This document shows, one piece after another, positions 60,339 through 64,000 of a DNA stretch of 64,000 nt (position 1 is the stretch's first letter; the number at the start of each line of letters is the position of its first letter). The notes below the pieces were generated by a model. The model did no database searches. It was not told where the DNA came from and saw nothing but the letters and a program-made list of their open reading frames with translations. The stretch covers positions 1 through 64,000 of the forward strand of contig SXID01000019.1 in NCBI GenBank assembly GCA_005772955.1. Reading direction: 5' to 3'. The DNA is from Planctomycetia bacterium. GTDB lineage: Bacteria > Planctomycetota > Planctomycetia > Gemmatales > Gemmataceae. A program made the translations under genes and the position numbers.

Positions 60339-61796
60339 ATGTCCGCCGTTCCCCCTGTCAAGAACCGTCAACTCTACATCGACGGCGCTTGGTGCGAATC
60401 CGCCACCGGCAAGAAACTCGCGGTTACGAACCCGGCCACGGAAGAGAACATCGCGGAGGTCAGCTTCGGGAACCGCGCGGACGCGGCGCGGGCCGTGGCT
60501 GCGGCGTCCGCGGCGCTGCCCGCGTGGATGAAGTTAACTGCCTACGACCGCGCGAAGGTACTGAAGAAGACCGCCGATCTCATGCGCGAACGGGCGGACG
60601 CGCTCGCCCGCACGATGACGATGGAGCAGGGCAAGCCGGTCATCGAGGCGAAGGGCGAGGTAATGCACTCCGCGGACACGTTCGAGTGGTTCGCGGAGGA
60701 AGGCAAGCGGGCTTACGGGCAGGTGATTCCGCAGACCAACCCCGCCAAGCGGCACATGACTATCAAGCACCCGGTCGGCGTGGTCGGCGCCATCGGGCCG
60801 TGGAACTTCCCCATCACACTGCAAGCGCGCAAGATCGCGCCCGCGCTCGCGGCCGGTAGCACCATCGTGTGCAAGCCCGCGAGCCAGACGCCGCTCTCAC
60901 TCATCGGCGTGTTCGAGTGCCTCATCGACGCCGGACTTCCGAAAGGCGTCGCGAACCTCATCATCGGTTCCGCAAGCGAAATCAGCGACGAGTTCATGCA
61001 GAACAGTGCCGTGCGGAAGATCAGCTTCACTGGCTCAACCGCGATCGGCAAGCAACTGATGCGGCAGGCCGCGGACCAGGTGAAGCGGCTTTCGCTCGAA
61101 CTTGGTGGGCACGCTCCCTTCATCGTGTTCCCGGACGCCGACCCGGAGGTAGTGGCGAAAGCCGCCGTGCTCGGCAAGTTCCGCAACAATGGCCAGGTAT
61201 GCATCAGCCCGAGCCGGTTCTTCGTTCACAAGGACATCGAGAAACGGTTCATCGAGGTCGCGGTGGAAGAGGCGAAGAAGCTCAAGATGGGCAACGGGCT
61301 TGATGAAGGCGTCGTGGTCGGACCGATGTTCGAGAAGAAGGCGATGGAAGGCACGCAGGCACTCATCGACGACGCGAAGGGCAAGGGCGCGAAGGTGCTC
61401 ACCGGCGGCGGGAAGTCCACTCGCTTCGAGAAGGGCTACTTCTTTGAGCCGACCGTGCTGTGCGGGCTGTCCGCGGACGCGAAGATTCTGACGGACGAGC
61501 CGTTCGCCCCGGTGATGCCGGTGCTGGACTTCACGAAACTCGATGAGGTGATCGCGCAAGCGAACAACACGAAGTACGGCCTCGCGGCGTATGTGTTCAC
61601 CAACGACATCAGCATCGCGTGGCGGATGGCCGAGGGCTTGGAGGCGGGCATCATCGGCTTAAACGACCCGGTGCCGGCGACACCGCAGTGCCCGTTCGGA
61701 GGCATGAAAGAATCCGGCATGGGCCGTGAATTAGCCCACGAAGGACTGGAAGCGTACCTCGAAACCAAGTACGTTTCGATGCAACTACGTGGGTGA
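60339..61796 (+). CDS. gabD: NAD(P)-dependent succinate-semialdehyde dehydrogenase
   Basis: This 485-residue aldehyde dehydrogenase oxidises succinate semialdehyde to succinate in GABA breakdown or a TCA-shunt. Cofactor motif GVVGAIGPWNFPI, catalytic Glu254 (LSLELGGHAPF) and nucleophile Cys288 (NNGQVCISPSRFFV) are intact; NDPVPATPQCPFGGMKESGM is a SSADH-type loop. It has the family length. No GABA transaminase lies in the window, so the true substrate could be another semialdehyde. It is monocistronic, starting at ATG 60339 with GAGGAG upstream. Confidence 0.9.
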   Translation: MSAVPPVKNRQLYIDGAWCESATGKKLAVTNPATEENIAEVSFGNRADAARAVAAASAALPAWMKLTAYDRAKVLKKTADLMRERADALARTMTMEQGKPVIEAKGEVMHSADTFEWFAEEGKRAYGQVIPQTNPAKRHMTIKHPVGVVGAIGPWNFPITLQARKIAPALAAGSTIVCKPASQTPLSLIGVFECLIDAGLPKGVANLIIGSASEISDEFMQNSAVRKISFTGSTAIGKQLMRQAADQVKRLSLELGGHAPFIVFPDADPEVVAKAAVLGKFRNNGQVCISPSRFFVHKDIEKRFIEVAVEEAKKLKMGNGLDEGVVVGPMFEKKAMEGTQALIDDAKGKGAKVLTGGGKSTRFEKGYFFEPTVLCGLSADAKILTDEPFAPVMPVLDFTKLDEVIAQANNTKYGLAAYVFTNDISIAWRMAEGLEAGIIGLNDPVPATPQCPFGGMKESGMGRELAHEGLEAYLETKYVSMQLRG

Positions 61797-61949
61797 GAAT
61801 GCACTGGCGGATCGCGAAAATGAGAGAAGGGGTGGGTGGAGTTCAGAAAAAACTCTACCCAAGACTGAACGGACGTGGTAAAGAAATAGGTGGTAAGTTA
61901 CGAACGTCTCGGTAACGCCCACCCGGGCGCGTTTCAAGGGTGATACGCC

Positions 61950-62240
61950 ATGACCCGCATGTCGCGTGAATTATCGCTTGTTCTGCTCGGTGCCGGCGTG
62001 CTGACCGCAGCCTACTTCGCGTGGCCGGAAAGGGATTACGCTCTTGAGGCCGACAAACAGGCCGAGAAACGCGTCGGTGGGCGTTCCCGTAGTGGCGGCA
62101 CGTTCATCTTCATCGGGCACATCGGTGGCGGTGGCGGCCCCTCTTCGGTGACCGGTGGCGGCCGACCTGGCATGGCGAGCGTGTCCAAGGGCGGCTTCGG
62201 CTCCGTTGGGGGTCGCGTCGGTGGCGGCTCTGGCGGCTAA
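61950..62240 (+). CDS. Small Gly-rich membrane/secreted protein
   Basis: This 96-residue protein has one N-terminal hydrophobic helix (LVLLGAGVLTAAYFAWP) and a Gly/Ser-rich tail (HIGGGGGPSSVTGGGRPG). It lies just before a glutathionylspermidine-synthase-like gene. In enterobacteria such ATP-grasp proteins (YgiC/YjfC) are neighbours of small envelope proteins (YgiB/YjfM), so this may be the local counterpart, though no sequence similarity is evident. Confidence 0.6.
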   Translation: MTRMSRELSLVLLGAGVLTAAYFAWPERDYALEADKQAEKRVGGRSRSGGTFIFIGHIGGGGGPSSVTGGGRPGMASVSKGGFGSVGGRVGGGSGG

Positions 62241-62257
62241 CTCTCGAATCAAAAGGT

Positions 62258-62325
62258 GAACGGCCGGCGTCAGGTGGCTGGTGAGTGGTCGTCGCACCAC
62301 ACCAGCCGCATCACGCCGGCCGTTC
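62258..62325. repeat. 68-nt nested inverted repeat between the small protein and the ATP-grasp gene
   Basis: Outer 13-bp perfect arms GAACGGCCGGCGT/ACGCCGGCCGTTC (62258-62270 and 62313-62325), with inner arms GGCTGGTG/CACCAGCC (62276-62283 and 62300-62307). The stable hairpin lies 71 bases before the next gene. It is not followed by a T-run. It may be an RNA-level control or REP-like element. Confidence 0.7.
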
Positions 62326-62395
62326 GCGCGCTCGCGGGTCGCAAGTTTCACCTCTGCACACCGGCCGTCACGCGGTCGTTCGCCAGGAGTCAACG

Positions 62396-63535
62396 ATGCG
62401 CCGGGTCAGCGTCGATCCCCGCCCGAACTGGCAGAAACGGGTCGAAGAGTTCGGTCTCTACTACCACACCCTCCGCGGCGAGGCGTACTGGGACGAGTCT
62501 GCGTTCTACCAGTTCACGGCCTTTGAAATCGACACCATCGAGACTGCGACGCAGGCTCTCCACAAGATGTGCATGGAGTTGGTTCAAGAAGTCATCGACA
62601 AGCGCCTCTTTGGACTTTTCCTGATCCCCAAGGAGTTCGAGGATTACGTCATCCGGTCCTGGGAGAACGATGAGCCGTCAGTGTACGGCCGCTTCGACCT
62701 CGCCTATGACGGCGTCGGTCCGCCCAAGATGCTGGAGTACAACGCGGACACTCCGACCGCACTGGTCGAGGCGTCCGTCGCCCAGTGGATGTGGCTCAAG
62801 GACATCGACGAGCGCGGAGACCAGTTCAACAGCATCCACGAACACCTCATCGACGCGTGGAAAGAGGTGCTGAAGCGTGACAGCGGCCCGATTCACTTCG
62901 CAGCGATGAGCAAACTGGACACGCCCGAGGACTACATCACCGCGGAGTACATGCGGGACACCGCGATCCAGGCCGGCGCGAAGACCACGTTCATCGACGT
63001 GACCGAAATTGGCTACGACAAACCGCGGAAGGTGTTCGTGGACGGCACCGGATTTCCCATTCACCGGTGTTTCAAACTCTACCCGTGGGAGTGGATGACG
63101 CGTGAGGAGTTCGGGCCTCACCTCAGTACCGCACCAACCAAGTGGGTTGAGCCCGCGTGGAAGATGATCTTGAGCTGTAAGAGCATCCTGCCGCTCCTGT
63201 ACGAACGCCACCCGGACAGCCCGTTCTTGTTGCCCGCGTCATTTGACCCACTCACCGACGGCAGTTACGTGAAGAAGCCGATTCACGCCCGCGAAGGCGC
63301 GAACATCGAGATCGTCATCGGTGGGCGCGTCGCGCACAGCACCGACGGGCCGTATCAGGGCGGGCCATATGTGTACCAGGCGCTTGCCGGCAATCTGAAG
63401 CCGCACGAGGGCCGTTTCCCGGTCCTCGGTAGTTGGGTTGTCAACGGTGAGGCGTGCGGCATGGGCATCCGCGAGGACGCTTCGCTCATCACCGGTAACA
63501 CGAGTAGGTTCATCCCACACCAGTTCGTGGGCTGA
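62396..63535 (+). CDS. Glutathionylspermidine synthase-like ATP-grasp protein
   Basis: This 379-residue protein starts at ATG 62396 (CAGGAG upstream). It matches the synthetase half of glutathionylspermidine synthase (GspS C-terminal): RPNWQKRVEEFGLYYH, PPKMLEYNADTPTALVEASV and FMQFKLYPWEW-like CFKLYPWEWMTREEFG, with KPIHAREGANIEIVIGG. The amidase half is missing, as in YgiC/YjfC. These enzymes form an amide bond using ATP; the acceptor in this group is unknown, and planctomycetes may use a different substrate than spermidine. Confidence 0.88.
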   Translation: MRRVSVDPRPNWQKRVEEFGLYYHTLRGEAYWDESAFYQFTAFEIDTIETATQALHKMCMELVQEVIDKRLFGLFLIPKEFEDYVIRSWENDEPSVYGRFDLAYDGVGPPKMLEYNADTPTALVEASVAQWMWLKDIDERGDQFNSIHEHLIDAWKEVLKRDSGPIHFAAMSKLDTPEDYITAEYMRDTAIQAGAKTTFIDVTEIGYDKPRKVFVDGTGFPIHRCFKLYPWEWMTREEFGPHLSTAPTKWVEPAWKMILSCKSILPLLYERHPDSPFLLPASFDPLTDGSYVKKPIHAREGANIEIVIGGRVAHSTDGPYQGGPYVYQALAGNLKPHEGRFPVLGSWVVNGEACGMGIREDASLITGNTSRFIPHQFVG

Positions 63536-63654
63536 TATCGTGTTCTCTGGCCACCCGGCGCGGAAGCGCTCGATTGGATCGCTTCGGCGCTTGATCCCGT
63601 CCTGTCCACCGACTACATTCGTCGCGAGATACATTGAGAACCGGAGTAGCTGGA

Positions 63655-64000
63655 ATGTCCACGACGTTCTTGTTCGAGGAACTCGACGACGCGACCCGCG
63701 AGTACCTGACCGCGGTTCGTGACAACGAAGGCGCTGGTGCGCCTGGCGTGTTCGCCCCCACCAGTGATTCGCTCCCCGGCTGCGGGTGCATCGCGGGGCC
63801 GATCGTCATTGTCGTCACGCTGCTGTTCACGCTCACCACGTGGCTCGGCATCATCTACGAAGAACCCTTGAAGGTGGCCTTCCTCCAGACAGCCGGGTTA
63901 CTCCTCGGCGGTTGGCTTCTCATTGCCGGGTTCCGCGGCAAGGGCGGTAGCAAGAGCGCCGGGACTTGGGTCTACGTCGATCCGCTCAACCTGTACGAAG
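63655..64000 (+). CDS. Membrane protein, truncated by the window edge
   Basis: ATG 63655 (with GGAGTAG nearby) opens a frame that is still open at base 64000; 115 residues are visible. After a polar N-terminus (MSTTFLFEELDDATREYLTA) there are two helices: CIAGPIVIVVTLLFTLTTWL and FLQTAGLLLGGWLLIAGFRG. The remainder is outside the window. No family is recognised. Confidence 0.65.
   Translation, partial: MSTTFLFEELDDATREYLTAVRDNEGAGAPGVFAPTSDSLPGCGCIAGPIVIVVTLLFTLTTWLGIIYEEPLKVAFLQTAGLLLGGWLLIAGFRGKGGSKSAGTWVYVDPLNLYE

Overview
The window is high-GC bacterial DNA from a planctomycete, most likely Gemmataceae. The evidence is two tandem DUF1501 proteins with twin-arginine-like leaders, a PVC-type propeller/HEAT/CxxCH haem-binding dehydrogenase, a DUF1559 type-IV-pilin-like protein followed by its small lipoprotein, and palindromic intergenic repeats of the 'GACAGGCTTCCAGCCTGTC' kind. 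There is no rRNA, CRISPR array or intact mobile element. I found one tRNA (Glu, CTC) and one decayed transposase fragment.

Layout. 1-13.5 kb: envelope and periplasmic genes (DUF1501 pair, ceramidase-like protein, haem-binding dehydrogenase, FHA-less anti-sigma-like membrane protein), recJ, a Cys-rich secreted protein and an XRE regulator. 13.5-22.7 kb: large glutamate synthase subunit gltB, a Deg/HtrA protease, a DksA/TraR-type zinc-finger protein and a DHH phosphoesterase. 23.5-39.4 kb: a 16-kb membrane-protein island, almost all on the + strand (see next paragraph). 39.4-43.6 kb: a NarL-type response regulator and PAS histidine kinase on the opposite strand, then the DUF1559/lipoprotein pair. 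44-64 kb: mostly housekeeping genes (tRNA-Glu, rhomboid protease, FmdB zinc ribbon, ArsR regulator, YegS-like lipid kinase, truB, valS, cimA, nadB, a very large coiled-coil membrane protein, succinate-semialdehyde dehydrogenase, a glutathionylspermidine-synthase-like ATP-grasp protein, and a truncated membrane protein at the edge).

The island at 23.5-39.4 kb is the most unusual part. It encodes a TerC-like protein, an EcsC-like protein, an AraC regulator, a DUF5132-like small membrane protein, three small paralogous membrane proteins, two P1B-type-ATPase-like proteins, a PGPGW-like and a YbaN/DUF454-like membrane protein, a Ca2+/H+-antiporter-like protein, a 36-residue membrane peptide and two paralogous membrane-anchored proteins. 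One ATPase has DNTGT in place of DKTGT and lacks the CPx metal motif; the other has lost all catalytic motifs. Six of the proteins, from otherwise unrelated families, carry the same ~70-residue alpha/beta domain that looks like a divergent heavy-metal-associated (HMA) fold. HMA2-type ATPase plus DUF5132-like plus small hydrophobic proteins recalls ferrosome (fez) clusters, so an iron- or metal-handling membrane compartment is a reasonable hypothesis, but it is not shown by the sequence.

Two other signals stand out. Upstream of cimA (isoleucine pathway) there is a complete attenuator: a candidate promoter, a 25-codon leader peptide rich in Ile/Val codons, an antiterminator and a U-tailed terminator. 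Inside valS a perfect 19-bp palindromic element is inserted in frame and adds roughly 20 residues to the synthetase; a 16-nt half of the same element occurs again between nadB and its neighbour.
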